Notes: generated from the letters alone by a model not told the origin. 64,000 bases of DNA from Alcanivorax sp. (GCF_017794965.1 NZ_CP051240.1:2790001-2854000); one strand, 5' to 3'. Positions 49,750 to 59,481 are shown, numbered from the stretch's first letter. Program-made: numbers and translations.

Positions 49750-51834
49750 TTACGGTTCGCTTTGCGCCTCTTCCCCCGCGTCCGCTTCTACGGCTTCGGG
49801 TTTCAGTTCACCGTTACTCTGGTCCGCATCGTAGGCATCACGGAAGGCCTGATCCACGGGGGCACGGCCCTCGAAGACCTTGTCCACCTGCGGGGGCAGC
49901 GGATGCTTGACCACCTGCTCCAGCTCACCGTCATCATTCACCTCAAACTGCAGCGCGGTGATGCCCATGTATTTCTCGCGGCTCATCTTCACCAGACGCG
50001 CATTGTCGGCCAGGATCGTCGGACGCAAGAACACCATCAGGTTGCTCTTCTGACGGGAGTTACTGGTGGAGCGGAACAGAAAGCCCAGCAGCGGAATATC
50101 GCCCAGTATCGGCACCTTACGTACCACCTTGCGAATGTCATCCTTGATCAGGCCGCCCAAAGCAATGGTTTCCCCATCATCCGCCAGCACCGTACTCTGC
50201 AGCTTGCGGGTGGTGGTCACGATATCCACCGCCTCACCGGACGACTCCTTCACTGCAGAATTTTCCTGCTCCAGCTCCAGGCGGATGGTGGACATACCGG
50301 CCACATGGGGGGTGACTTTCAGGGTCAGACCCACGTCTTCACGCTGAATGGTGGTGAACGGGTTGGACACCCCGGAACCCGTGCTGGTGCTCTGGCCGGT
50401 CACGAAAGGCACATTCTCACCCACGATGATGGACGCTTCTTCGTTATCCAGGGTGAGAATGCTGGGCGTGGACAGCAGGTTCACATCAGTGGAAGAGGCC
50501 AGTGCCTGCATCAGGGCGCCCCACTTCAAGTCACCATTGGCATCCGTCTCACCTACCCCGAACGCCAGGCCATCCCCCAGGGACAGACCGGAAGGATCGT
50601 CGGTGGCCAGCGCCTGCAGGATGGAGTTCACGCTCAAACCTGCATTATTGAAGTTCACCGCGCCGACTCCGGACTCGTCACTGCCAGCCACATACTGGAA
50701 GCCCAGCGACTTGGCGTTCTCTCCGGTCACTTCCACGATCGCTGCTTCAATCAGAATCTGGGCACGCCGCACGTCAAGCTGACTGATGATGGACTGCAGC
50801 TCCTTCATCATGCCCGGCTCGGCACGGATCACCAGCGCATTGAGGGACTCGTCCGCCTGAATGGAAACCTTGCTGGAAGAAGAGGACGACACCGTCGACT
50901 TGCCATCGGCACCCGGCTTGGCGGCAGAGGCGCCGTCAGCAAAGTTCTTGAGAATCTCCGCCAGGGTCTTGGCATCACCGTGGGTCAGGCGCACCACATT
51001 GACACCACTGCTGGCACTGTCCGGTGTATCCAGGCTGCGCACCATACGAGCCATGCGCTCACGGGTAATCCGGTCGCCCTTGATGATCAAGCGGTTTGTG
51101 CGTTCGTCCGCCACCACGGTTACCGCCCCCTCCTTGGCCTTGGAGCGACGGGATGCTGTTTGCGGCGTCAGCGACTCCAGCATCTTTACCATGTCACCGG
51201 CAAAGGCATGCTCGAGCTTGATGACCATGACATCTTCGGACTCGGCATTATCCAGATTGGCAATAATCGCTTCCATGCGACGAATGTTGTCCAGGTGATC
51301 ACTGATGATCAGGGCATTGGCCGACCCCACCGCAGCCAGATGGCCATACTGCGGCACCAGCGGACGCAATACCGGCACCAGCTCTTCCACGGGTGAGTTT
51401 TCCACGGCGATCACGCGAGTGACCAGTTCTTCGCCGGTACCCTGACCTTTCTCCACCAGCGGCAGGTTGCTTTGCTTGGCCGTGGTATTGGGAACAATCT
51501 TGATAATGTCGCCAGCGGGAACGGCGGCATAGCCGTGAACCTGCAATACTGACAGGAACAACTCATAGACCTCGTCGGCAGACAGTGCCTTGGTAGACAC
51601 CACCGTCACATCGCGAGCCCGAACCCGGGGATCCACCACGAAATTCTTGCCGGTCATGTCAGCGATCTGACTGATGAAGGCCTGAATGTCCGCGTTGCGA
51701 ATATTCACTGTCCAGCTCTTGCCGTCATCGCTGGCCTTCACCTGGGCCTGGGCTGGCAGCACGGCCACTGACAAAAGCGCCGCGAGCAGAATGTTAAGCA
51801 CTGAGGCTCTGAAAATGGACATTAGTAACACCAT
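49750..51834 (-). CDS. gspD: Type II secretion outer-membrane secretin GspD
   Basis: This is a 694-residue secretin. Signal peptide to about residue 30 (LPAQA), N0 domain (WTVNIRNADIQAFISQIADM), N1-N3 (KLEHAFAGDMVKML, and VVADERTNRLIIKG), and the secretin core with VPFVTGQ and VPILGDIPLLGFLFRS. It is not a lipoprotein. The ATG at 51834 abuts the gspC stop; an ATG at 51822 may be the real start. It forms the exit channel. The other gsp genes (E to M) are not in this window. Confidence 0.95.
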   Translation of the reverse strand: MVLLMSIFRASVLNILLAALLSVAVLPAQAQVKASDDGKSWTVNIRNADIQAFISQIADMTGKNFVVDPRVRARDVTVVSTKALSADEVYELFLSVLQVHGYAAVPAGDIIKIVPNTTAKQSNLPLVEKGQGTGEELVTRVIAVENSPVEELVPVLRPLVPQYGHLAAVGSANALIISDHLDNIRRMEAIIANLDNAESEDVMVIKLEHAFAGDMVKMLESLTPQTASRRSKAKEGAVTVVADERTNRLIIKGDRITRERMARMVRSLDTPDSASSGVNVVRLTHGDAKTLAEILKNFADGASAAKPGADGKSTVSSSSSSKVSIQADESLNALVIRAEPGMMKELQSIISQLDVRRAQILIEAAIVEVTGENAKSLGFQYVAGSDESGVGAVNFNNAGLSVNSILQALATDDPSGLSLGDGLAFGVGETDANGDLKWGALMQALASSTDVNLLSTPSILTLDNEEASIIVGENVPFVTGQSTSTGSGVSNPFTTIQREDVGLTLKVTPHVAGMSTIRLELEQENSAVKESSGEAVDIVTTTRKLQSTVLADDGETIALGGLIKDDIRKVVRKVPILGDIPLLGFLFRSTSNSRQKSNLMVFLRPTILADNARLVKMSREKYMGITALQFEVNDDGELEQVVKHPLPPQVDKVFEGRAPVDQAFRDAYDADQSNGELKPEAVEADAGEEAQSEP

Positions 51835-52689
51835 CTAGGGCGGATAATTCACAGTAAATTGCTGGTCACCACGCTGCACCACAATCGTGGCCTGCTGGGT
51901 CTGCTTGAAAGACTCCAGTGCAGCAATGTCGCCGTCTTCGGTTCCCAGGCCGTGACCGTTCACGGAGAGAATCACATCATCAGTCTTCAGTCCCACCTGA
52001 CTGATCAGCTGTTTGGGAGCCCGCTTGCCCAGCTTGTAGCCTTGGTTTGATCCCTGGGAGACCGGAGTCAGTGCAAGCTGGCTGATGATGGTCTTGCGCT
52101 GGCGCGCCATATCATCGGGGCCACCTTCCTGCACCACTGGCGACGGGCTCTGCCTTGACCGGGCCGGCGGTGAGACTTCACTGACGCCCCCCAGAGCAGT
52201 ATCAGACCAGCGCAAGGCTTCCAGTCGCCCCGCTCGGCGTAGAATCACACGATCCGGATAGACTTCCTCAAGGCTGGCATTGCCCGGAATACTGTCACCA
52301 ATGTGATACAGCTCCCCTTCCTTGCCTTTCTCGGCAATGATGGCACTGGACAATTCCGGTACCGGACTCTGGAACACCCCCAGCAGTTCAAGACGGAGCC
52401 GGGTTTCGGGCGCGTCGGTGGGCGTGTCATCCTTGGGTGCCGCGACCGCCTGGTATTCACCAAACAGCTGCCAGCCATCCACCTGATTCTGGGAAAGGCT
52501 ATCGCTCTGGCGAGCACCGGAAACCTGCAGGCGGGTACGATCGGATTCGGGAATCGGCTGATTGGGGCCGTACATCAGCAGCCAGACGGTTTCCGCCAGC
52601 AGCCAGGCCAGCGCAACCACCAGTACCACGGCGATCACCCCGCGAACCGGTTTGCCCCACTTACCCATTTCTGACAACTGCGACTTCAC
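51835..52689 (-). CDS. gspC: Type II secretion inner-membrane protein GspC
   Basis: This is a 284-residue protein. A cytoplasmic tail and one membrane helix (GVIAVVLVVALAWLLAETVWLL, in parts) lead to the periplasmic HR domain (LRLELLGVFQSPVPELSSAI) and a C-terminal PDZ-like domain (LGKRAPKQLISQVGLKTDDVI). It links the inner platform with the GspD secretin; the stop directly abuts the gspD start. Confidence 0.92.
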   Translation of the reverse strand: MKSQLSEMGKWGKPVRGVIAVVLVVALAWLLAETVWLLMYGPNQPIPESDRTRLQVSGARQSDSLSQNQVDGWQLFGEYQAVAAPKDDTPTDAPETRLRLELLGVFQSPVPELSSAIIAEKGKEGELYHIGDSIPGNASLEEVYPDRVILRRAGRLEALRWSDTALGGVSEVSPPARSRQSPSPVVQEGGPDDMARQRKTIISQLALTPVSQGSNQGYKLGKRAPKQLISQVGLKTDDVILSVNGHGLGTEDGDIAALESFKQTQQATIVVQRGDQQFTVNYPP

Positions 52690-52821
52690 GCTCCCGCTCT
52701 TCCTTATCGTTATATCTTCGTCGCGGCGACAACCGGCATCAACGGATTGAAAAGATACCGGATCCGAAAAGCAATTTATTGCTGTGTCGTGTTACCGACA
52801 ACAGGAATTTCTTTACAGGAT

Positions 52822-53553
52822 TCAGCCACCACCCAGGGCAAAGGGCTGGGACATCTGGAAAACCACATCATCCGCACTCCCACCCTGACTGACACCCAGC
52901 AGCTGTGGCCAGGCACGCAATACCGCCAGCTTAAAGCGCCCATCCGCCAGGCTGGCATTCATCAGAGACTGCCCCTGCGGATCACTAACCTGCAAGGTGG
53001 GAACCTGCCCTTCCATACTGACCTTGCCCTGCAGCACCGGGACGGTGGCCGAGCCGTTATTCCCCCAGGTCACCGTACCCCCACTGTATTGTAGCGTAGC
53101 ACGGGCATCTTCAACCTGACCGGAGGACACGACCAGCGACATGATAGTGGCGTCTACCCGGCCATCCGCATTACCTTGGGGAATGCGCTCGGCAACCAGA
53201 GCCACCGGCACCGCCAGCCGCAATTGCGATACAGACCAGTCCGCCTGACCGGTACCACCCAGCCAGCCACTGATACGGGCGTCGTCACCCGCGGTAGTGC
53301 GCGCAGCGATGTGCATGCCCGGTGTCAGGCCCTGCCAATCCAGCCGCCAGTCAAGAACACCCTGCAGCTGCTGCCAGCGCCAGTTGACCTGTCCCTGCCA
53401 CCAGGGCCCGCGGGGGGAGTGCAGCATCAGCGGCGCGCCACCGGGACGCAGGGCTGGCACCCGTTCCACCAGCACTGCCGCCGGCATCAACACCACCAGA
53501 AAGACTATCAGGCTGACCACAAAGCACAGGGCCAGTATCCACTTGCGAGGCAT
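52822..53553 (-). CDS. gspN: Type II secretion protein GspN
   Basis: This is a 243-residue protein with one N-terminal membrane helix (ILALCFVVSLIVFLVVLMP) and a periplasmic beta-rich body (GPWWQGQVNWRWQQLQGVLDW). It fits the GspN family found in some T2SS clusters. It is 132 nt from gspC and only 9 nt after the ssb stop, so it may be transcribed with ssb. Confidence 0.85.
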   Translation of the reverse strand: MPRKWILALCFVVSLIVFLVVLMPAAVLVERVPALRPGGAPLMLHSPRGPWWQGQVNWRWQQLQGVLDWRLDWQGLTPGMHIAARTTAGDDARISGWLGGTGQADWSVSQLRLAVPVALVAERIPQGNADGRVDATIMSLVVSSGQVEDARATLQYSGGTVTWGNNGSATVPVLQGKVSMEGQVPTLQVSDPQGQSLMNASLADGRFKLAVLRAWPQLLGVSQGGSADDVVFQMSQPFALGGG

Positions 53554-53562
53554 CAGACCGCC

Positions 53563-54084
53563 TTAGAACGGAATGTCGTCATCAAAGTCGTCTGCCGGGC
53601 CACTGAAGCCGCCGCCCTGGTTCTGGTTGGACTGGGGCGCATTGCCACCCCCGCCACCACCAAAGTTGTCGTTGCCATAACCGCCCTGGTTGCCGCCGCC
53701 CTGATTACCCTGGGGAGCAAAACCACCGCCCTGGCCACCGCCATCACCACGGCCATCGAGCATCTGCATTTCGTTGGCGACAATCTCGGTGGTATAGCGG
53801 TCCTGTCCATCCTGGCCCTGCCATTTGCGGGTGCGGATGGAGCCTTCAATGTAAACCTTGGAGCCTTTCTTCAGGTATTCGCCGGCAATTTCACCCAGCT
53901 TGTTGAAAAACACCACCCGGTGCCATTCCGTGCGTTCCTGCATCTGGCCGCTCTGACGATCTTTCCAGGATTCACTGGTGGCCAGACGAACATTGGTGAC
54001 CGCACCACCACTGGGCATGAAACGGGTTTCCGGATCCGCACCCAGATTACCAATCAGAATTACCTTGTTAACGCCGCGCGCCAT
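53563..54084 (-). CDS. ssb: Single-stranded DNA-binding protein
   Basis: This is a 173-residue SSB. The OB fold (about 1-110) has ARGVNKVILIGNLGADPETR, TEWHRVVFFNKLGEIAGEYL and RYTTEIVANEMQMLDGR. A Gly/Gln/Asn-rich linker follows, then the protein-interaction tip DDFDDDIPF. In Pseudomonas the order is ssb, MFS, uvrA. I see no LexA box upstream. Confidence 0.98.
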   Translation of the reverse strand: MARGVNKVILIGNLGADPETRFMPSGGAVTNVRLATSESWKDRQSGQMQERTEWHRVVFFNKLGEIAGEYLKKGSKVYIEGSIRTRKWQGQDGQDRYTTEIVANEMQMLDGRGDGGGQGGGFAPQGNQGGGNQGGYGNDNFGGGGGGNAPQSNQNQGGGFSGPADDFDDDIPF

Positions 54085-54180
54085 TGTTTCTCTCCGTGAC
54101 TCTCATGGTCAGTATTCAGGGAACACCCAGGATTTGTGTCCCCGGCTTCATCTCGGAAGCAGGGCAAGTTCGCTATTGTG

Positions 54181-55548
54181 TCAGCTTTGCGCTACCGCGG
54201 CGAGTCCCTGCAACCGGCCCTCATCAAACGAGCCAGTATCAATCTTCAGCAGCACCATGGCCTGGGTTTCCACCACGACCACTTCCTCCACACCCGGCAC
54301 CTGGTGCAGACGCTGACTCAGCGCCAGCCAGTCCTGCCCAGGCTGCAGATGCAGCACCCGGTTCTCCAGACGGGGCAACTCCTGCATGCCGCTCAACACC
54401 AGCAACCAGACCACCGCCAGCACCATGCAACCATAGAACACCGCCTCCGGGCCCAGCCACTGATACAGTGCGCCGCCCAACTGCCCGCCAACAAACACCC
54501 CCATAAACTGGGAGCTGGAATACACCCCCATGGCCGTCCCGCGGGTACCCGCAGGTGCCGCCCTGCCGACCAGTGAGGGTAGCAGGGCCTCGAGCAGGTT
54601 GAAGGCGGCAAAGAACACCAGCAAGGCCACCACATAATGCCACAGCGCGGCATCCGCCAGAGCCAGCAACACCTGGGAAACCGCCAGCAGCACAATAGCC
54701 AGGCGCTTGACCGGGATCGCTCCCCGCCGCTCAGCCCGGATGACCAGCGGCACCATGGCAATAAAGCCCACCACCAGCACCGCCAGATACAGCAGGCTGT
54801 GGCTCTGCAAACTGAGGCCAAGGCGCTCGGAGAGCAGTGCCGGCACCACCACGAAAGACGCGGTCATGATCATGTGCAAGGTAAAAATACCCACATCAAA
54901 ACGCAGCAATGTCTTACTCGCCAATACGCGACGGAAGCGTTCCCTGGCCGGCAAAAGCTCACCCTGATGGGCTTTGGGTGCCGGCACCACACAGGCCACC
55001 ACCAGTGCCAGCGCCCCCAGCACGGAGGTTGCCCAGAAAAGACCTGACAACCCCAGCCAGGCCGCCAGCAGCGGCCCCAGAATCAGGGCAAGGATGAAGG
55101 ACCCACCCACCGACATGCCAATTAGCGCCATGGCCCGGGTGCGGTTCTTTTCGCTGACCACATCGCCAATCAGCGCCATGATCACACTGGCGATGGCGCC
55201 TGCGCCCTGCAGGGCACGCCCGGCAATCACGCCATAGATATGATCACTCAGGGCAGCCACCACCCCACCGGCGATGAACAGCAACAGACCGATCAGCAGC
55301 AACGGCCGGCGACCGAAGCGGTCCGACATCATTCCAAAAGGGATCTGCAAGAGAGCCTGCATCAGGCCATAGGCACCAATGGCAGTCCCGATCAGCAGCG
55401 GAGAGGCGCCTTCCAGTTCCTGCCCGTACACGGCGAAGATTGGCAGAATCATGAACAGGCCAAACATCCGCAGGGCAAAAATGGTGGCCATGTAACCGGT
55501 GGTTTTCAGCTCTGTGCGCTGCAGCGTCTGGGAAGAGGGTGCTGTCAT
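54181..55548 (-). CDS. MFS transporter with C-terminal soluble extension
   Basis: This is a 455-residue transporter with 12 membrane segments and the MFS loop motif in GMMSDRFGRRPLLLIGLL. The last 65 residues (DWLALSQRLHQVPGVEEVVVVETQAM in parts) form a soluble tail with a ferredoxin-like pattern. It corresponds to the MFS gene beside uvrA in Pseudomonas. Start at 55548 (MTAPSSQTL). Substrate unknown. Confidence 0.88.
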   Translation of the reverse strand: MTAPSSQTLQRTELKTTGYMATIFALRMFGLFMILPIFAVYGQELEGASPLLIGTAIGAYGLMQALLQIPFGMMSDRFGRRPLLLIGLLLFIAGGVVAALSDHIYGVIAGRALQGAGAIASVIMALIGDVVSEKNRTRAMALIGMSVGGSFILALILGPLLAAWLGLSGLFWATSVLGALALVVACVVPAPKAHQGELLPARERFRRVLASKTLLRFDVGIFTLHMIMTASFVVVPALLSERLGLSLQSHSLLYLAVLVVGFIAMVPLVIRAERRGAIPVKRLAIVLLAVSQVLLALADAALWHYVVALLVFFAAFNLLEALLPSLVGRAAPAGTRGTAMGVYSSSQFMGVFVGGQLGGALYQWLGPEAVFYGCMVLAVVWLLVLSGMQELPRLENRVLHLQPGQDWLALSQRLHQVPGVEEVVVVETQAMVLLKIDTGSFDEGRLQGLAAVAQS

Positions 55549-55884
55549 TGAAACCTGGGTGCTCCTCACCACTCTGGCCTCGGGGCCAGTTATTAGGGGG
55601 CGGGCAGTGTAGCAGATTCCCGCCGGGGCGGGACATTATCACGCGCTCAGCCCCGCCTCCCACAAGGACAAGCCGGTCACAACAACACAAGAAAATTACC
55701 AATCTTGACGAAAACTGGCCCCGGTAAATTGAACCCCCGTCAAAGCGGTGATAAATTCACACGCTGGTAAGTTTTTTTTCTTAGGCTAACGCCTAGGGAG
55801 ACCGTCATTGATCCTGCGCATACGTCACAGCACGCTGAACGCGCACAGGGCCCCTGAATCTCCCAAGCAGTCATGGACAGGACA

Positions 55885-56535
55885 ATGAATACCCAACAAC
55901 AAAGCCAGCAGGTCTACGTCGTCGGTGGCCAGCAGTTGCAGAATGCGCTGCTCACCGAATTTCTGGTCAAGGAAGACGTCGCTACCCACTCTATCCCCTC
56001 CGTGGCGGATATCACGGTGGAGACGCTGCGCACCAATGACCAGAACCTGTTTCTGGTGGATTACCACAGTGTGGACGTGAATGAAGTCATCGCTCATTTG
56101 CTGGAAGCAGACCAGGAAGTGGAAAACGATGTGCTGATTGCCGTGTTCAACGTGGACGATGAAGAATCCCTGTCCAAGCTGGCCGGCCTGCCCATGGTCA
56201 ACGGCGGGTTCCAGTTCGATTGCCCGCAGGCCCTGCTGAGCAAGGGCATCAAGGCCATTTTCGATGGTGAGCTGTGGTTCCCCCGCGCGGTGCTGCAGAC
56301 CTACCTGATGAAAAGCCGTACCTTCAACAAGACCTTCTCGCGCAGTGAGGTGAACCTCACCGACCGGGAAGTGGAAGTGCTCAAGGTCATGGCCACCGGC
56401 GCCAAAAACTCGGAAATCGCCAGCAGCCTCAACCTGAGCCCGCACACCATCAAGACTCACATCTACAACATCTTCAAGAAAATCAACGCCTCCAACCGCC
56501 TGCAAGCGGTGAACTGGGCGCAGGAAAACCTGTAA
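55885..56535 (+). CDS. CsgD-like LuxR-family regulator
   Basis: This is a 216-residue protein. The C-terminal helix-turn-helix (about 145-215) reads LTDREVEVLKVMATGAKNSEIASSLNLSPHTIKTHIYNIFKKI, read in parts, closely like E. coli CsgD. The N-terminal 130 residues look like a degenerate receiver without the full acidic pocket and switch Lys. CsgD controls curli and biofilm genes; no such genes are nearby. Start at 55885. The upstream gap (55549-55884) has an inverted repeat TTAGGC / GCCTAG near 55782 and no gene. Confidence 0.85.
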   Translation: MNTQQQSQQVYVVGGQQLQNALLTEFLVKEDVATHSIPSVADITVETLRTNDQNLFLVDYHSVDVNEVIAHLLEADQEVENDVLIAVFNVDDEESLSKLAGLPMVNGGFQFDCPQALLSKGIKAIFDGELWFPRAVLQTYLMKSRTFNKTFSRSEVNLTDREVEVLKVMATGAKNSEIASSLNLSPHTIKTHIYNIFKKINASNRLQAVNWAQENL

Positions 56536-56612
56536 AGCGCCTGATGCACGACGCCTGCAGCCAGACGCGGGGTTTTCGCGTCCTGCATCTGGCGTCAAGC
56601 ATCCAGCGTCCC
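56536..56612. repeat. Heptad array F: five plus five inverted 7-nt units between the CsgD-like gene and uvrA
   Basis: The left arm (56536-56570) begins right after the stop, with units such as GATGCAC and GACGCCT. The right arm (56578-56612) has five units of the GCRTCNN type. The arms are inverse and separated by 7 nt, forming a long imperfect hairpin. No T-tract follows. Confidence 0.88.
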
Positions 56613-56613
56613 T

Positions 56614-56638
56614 TATACTGCCCTGTTCATTTTGACAG
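56614..56638 (+). promoter_or_regulatory. uvrA promoter -10 and LexA box
   Basis: CTGTTCATTTTGACAG (56623-56638) fits the LexA consensus CTGT-N8-ACAG exactly, 16 nt before the uvrA ATG. A -10-like TATACT is at 56614-56619, so a bound LexA would cover the predicted start site. Confidence 0.85.
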
Positions 56639-56654
56639 TACTCAGGGGCAGTAG

Positions 56655-59480
56655 ATGGATACCATTCTGGTTCGCGGGGCGCGCACCCATAACCTGAAGA
56701 ACGTGGACCTGGATATTCCCCGGGACAAACTGGTGGTAATCACCGGCCTGTCCGGGTCGGGGAAGTCCTCGCTGGCGTTCGACACCCTCTATGCAGAAGG
56801 CCAGCGCCGCTACGTGGAGTCTCTCTCCACCTATGCCCGCCAGTTCCTGTCGATGATGGAAAAGCCCGATGTGGATCACATCGAAGGGCTCAGCCCGGCC
56901 ATTTCCATCGAACAGAAGTCCACCAGTCATAACCCGCGCTCCACCGTGGGCACCATTACCGAGATCTACGACTACCTGCGCCTGCTGTTCGCCCGCGTCG
57001 GCGAGCCGCGCTGCCCGGAGCATGACACTCCGCTGGCTGCGCAGACCATCAGCCAGATGGTGGATCAGGTACTGGCCATGGAAGAAGGCAGCAAACTGAT
57101 GCTGCTGGCCCCGGTGATTCGCGAAAAGAAAGGTGAACACCTGCATCTGTTCGAAGAACTGCGGGCCCAGGGCTTTATCCGAGTGCGGGTGGATGGCCGC
57201 ATCTATGACATGGACGACACCCCGACCCTGGAAAAGAACAAGAAGCACACCATCGAAGTGGTGGTGGATCGCTTCAAGGTACGTGACGACCTGCAGAACC
57301 GGCTGGCCGAGTCTTTCGAAACCGCCCTGAACCTGGCGGATGACATTGCCATCATTGCGCCCATGGACGGCGACGGCGAGGAAACCACCTTCTCCGCCAA
57401 ATTCGCCTGCTCCCACTGCGGCTACTCCATCCCTGAACTGGAGCCGCGCCTGTTCTCCTTCAACAATCCGGCCGGCGCCTGCCCCAGCTGTGACGGCCTG
57501 GGCATGAAGCAGTTCTTTGACGAGGACAAGGTGATCAACTCCGCCGAGCTCTCCCTGTCGGAAGGTGCTATCCGCGGCTGGGACCGCCGCAACGTTTACT
57601 ACTTCCAGATGCTCAACTCCCTGTCACAGAGCATTGGCTTTGATATGGACCTGCCCTTCCAGGACCTGGACAAGGGCACCCGCAAGAAAATTCTCTACGG
57701 CACCGGCAAGGAAAGCATCGAGTTCCGCTACCTGAATGATCGCGGCGACATCATCAAGCGCAACCATCCCTTCGAAGGCATCATTCCGAATATGGAACGC
57801 CGCTACCGGGAAACCGAATCCGATGCGGTGCGCGAAGATCTGCTCAACTACATGTCCACTTCCAGCTGCCCCAGCTGTAACGGCTCCCGCCTGCGTGAAG
57901 CCGCCCGGCATGTGTTCATCGAGCAGACCACCCTGCCCGACGTGGTCCGCCTGGCAGTGGGCAAGGCGCATAACTATTTCAGTGAACTGAACCTGCCTGG
58001 CAGCAAGGGCGAGATCGCCGACAAGATCCTCAAGGAAATTCGTGACCGGCTGCAGTTTCTGGTCAACGTGGGCCTTGAATACCTGACTCTGGAACGCAGC
58101 GCGGAAACCCTGTCCGGGGGCGAAGCCCAGCGGATTCGCCTGGCCAGCCAGATCGGCGCCGGCCTGGTGGGCGTCATGTACGTGCTGGATGAACCCTCCA
58201 TCGGCCTGCACCAGCGAGACAATGAGCGACTGCTCAACACCCTCACCCGGCTTCGCGATCTGGGCAATACCGTGCTGGTAGTGGAACATGACGAGGATGC
58301 AATTCGCCTTGCCGACCACGTCATTGATATCGGCCCCGGTGCCGGGGTTCATGGAGGCACCGTGGTCGCCCAGGGCACCGCAAAGCAGGTGTCAGACAAC
58401 CCGGACTCCCTCACTGGCGACTATCTGTCTGGCCGCAAGCAGATTGCGGTGCCAAAGCAGCGGCGGCAGAACAAGGACGACAAGTGGCTGACCCTGCTGG
58501 GCGCCACCGGCAACAACCTCAAGGGACATCCACTGAACATCCCCGTGGGCCTGCTCACCTGCATTACCGGCGTGTCCGGCTCCGGCAAGTCCACCCTGAT
58601 CAACAGCACTCTGTACCCGCTGGCCGCCACCAAACTGAACAAGGCCACGACCCTCAAGGCATCACCCTATGAGGCCATCGAGGGGCTGGAGCACTTCGAC
58701 AAGGTGGTGGATATCGACCAGAGCCCCATCGGCCGCACCCCACGCTCCAACCCGGCCACTTATACCGGCATCTTCACGCCGGTGCGCGAACTGTTCGCCG
58801 GCACCCAGGAAGCCCGCGCCCGGGGCTACAAGCCGGGCCGCTTCAGCTTCAACGTCAAGGGTGGCCGCTGTGAAGCCTGTCAGGGCGACGGCGTCATCAA
58901 GGTGGAAATGCACTTCCTGCCGGATATCTACGTGCCCTGCGAAGTGTGCGAAGGCAAACGCTACAACCGGGAAACCCTGGAAATCCTCTACAAGGGCAAG
59001 AATATCTTCGAGGTGCTGGACCTGACCATCGAGGAAGGCCGCGAGTTCTTTGACGCGGTCCCCTCCCTGGCACGCAAGCTACAGACCCTGATGGACGTGG
59101 GGCTCAGCTATATCAAACTGGGCCAGGCCGCCACCACCCTGTCCGGCGGGGAAGCCCAGCGGGTGAAGCTGGCCAAGGAATTATCCCGTCGGGATACCGG
59201 CAGCACCCTCTACATTCTTGATGAGCCCACCACTGGCCTGCACTTCCAGGATATTCAACTCCTGCTGGACGTGCTCAACCGATTGGCAGACCACGGCAAT
59301 ACGGTAGCCGTGATTGAGCACAACCTGGATGTGATCAAGACCGCGGACTGGATTGTGGATCTGGGCCCGGAAGGCGGTGACGGTGGCGGCGAGATTATCG
59401 CCGAAGGCACCCCGGAAGAGGTGGCCAGGGAAAAGGGAAGTCATACCGGGCGTTTTCTGAAAACCATGATAGGCAAATAA
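56655..59480 (+). CDS. uvrA: Excinuclease ABC subunit A
   Basis: This is a 941-residue DNA-damage recognition ATPase. The two ABC modules have Walker A GLSGSGKSSLAFDTL (about 31) and GVSGSGKSTLINSTL (about 640), with signatures LSGGEAQRIRLASQIG and LSGGEAQRVKLAKEL. Zinc modules are CSHCGYS to CPSCDG, and CEACQGDG to CEVCEG. SOS control is supported by the LexA box upstream. Confidence 0.98.
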   Translation: MDTILVRGARTHNLKNVDLDIPRDKLVVITGLSGSGKSSLAFDTLYAEGQRRYVESLSTYARQFLSMMEKPDVDHIEGLSPAISIEQKSTSHNPRSTVGTITEIYDYLRLLFARVGEPRCPEHDTPLAAQTISQMVDQVLAMEEGSKLMLLAPVIREKKGEHLHLFEELRAQGFIRVRVDGRIYDMDDTPTLEKNKKHTIEVVVDRFKVRDDLQNRLAESFETALNLADDIAIIAPMDGDGEETTFSAKFACSHCGYSIPELEPRLFSFNNPAGACPSCDGLGMKQFFDEDKVINSAELSLSEGAIRGWDRRNVYYFQMLNSLSQSIGFDMDLPFQDLDKGTRKKILYGTGKESIEFRYLNDRGDIIKRNHPFEGIIPNMERRYRETESDAVREDLLNYMSTSSCPSCNGSRLREAARHVFIEQTTLPDVVRLAVGKAHNYFSELNLPGSKGEIADKILKEIRDRLQFLVNVGLEYLTLERSAETLSGGEAQRIRLASQIGAGLVGVMYVLDEPSIGLHQRDNERLLNTLTRLRDLGNTVLVVEHDEDAIRLADHVIDIGPGAGVHGGTVVAQGTAKQVSDNPDSLTGDYLSGRKQIAVPKQRRQNKDDKWLTLLGATGNNLKGHPLNIPVGLLTCITGVSGSGKSTLINSTLYPLAATKLNKATTLKASPYEAIEGLEHFDKVVDIDQSPIGRTPRSNPATYTGIFTPVRELFAGTQEARARGYKPGRFSFNVKGGRCEACQGDGVIKVEMHFLPDIYVPCEVCEGKRYNRETLEILYKGKNIFEVLDLTIEEGREFFDAVPSLARKLQTLMDVGLSYIKLGQAATTLSGGEAQRVKLAKELSRRDTGSTLYILDEPTTGLHFQDIQLLLDVLNRLADHGNTVAVIEHNLDVIKTADWIVDLGPEGGDGGGEIIAEGTPEEVAREKGSHTGRFLKTMIGK

Positions 59481-59481
59481 A

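Noticed and set aside
49762..51396. A 544-residue open frame antisense to gspD
   Set aside because: Shadow of a clear secretin gene; the translation is His/Gln-rich with no family features.
54085..54180. LexA box upstream of ssb
   Set aside because: No CTGT-N8-ACAG in this gap; only uvrA carries a clear site.
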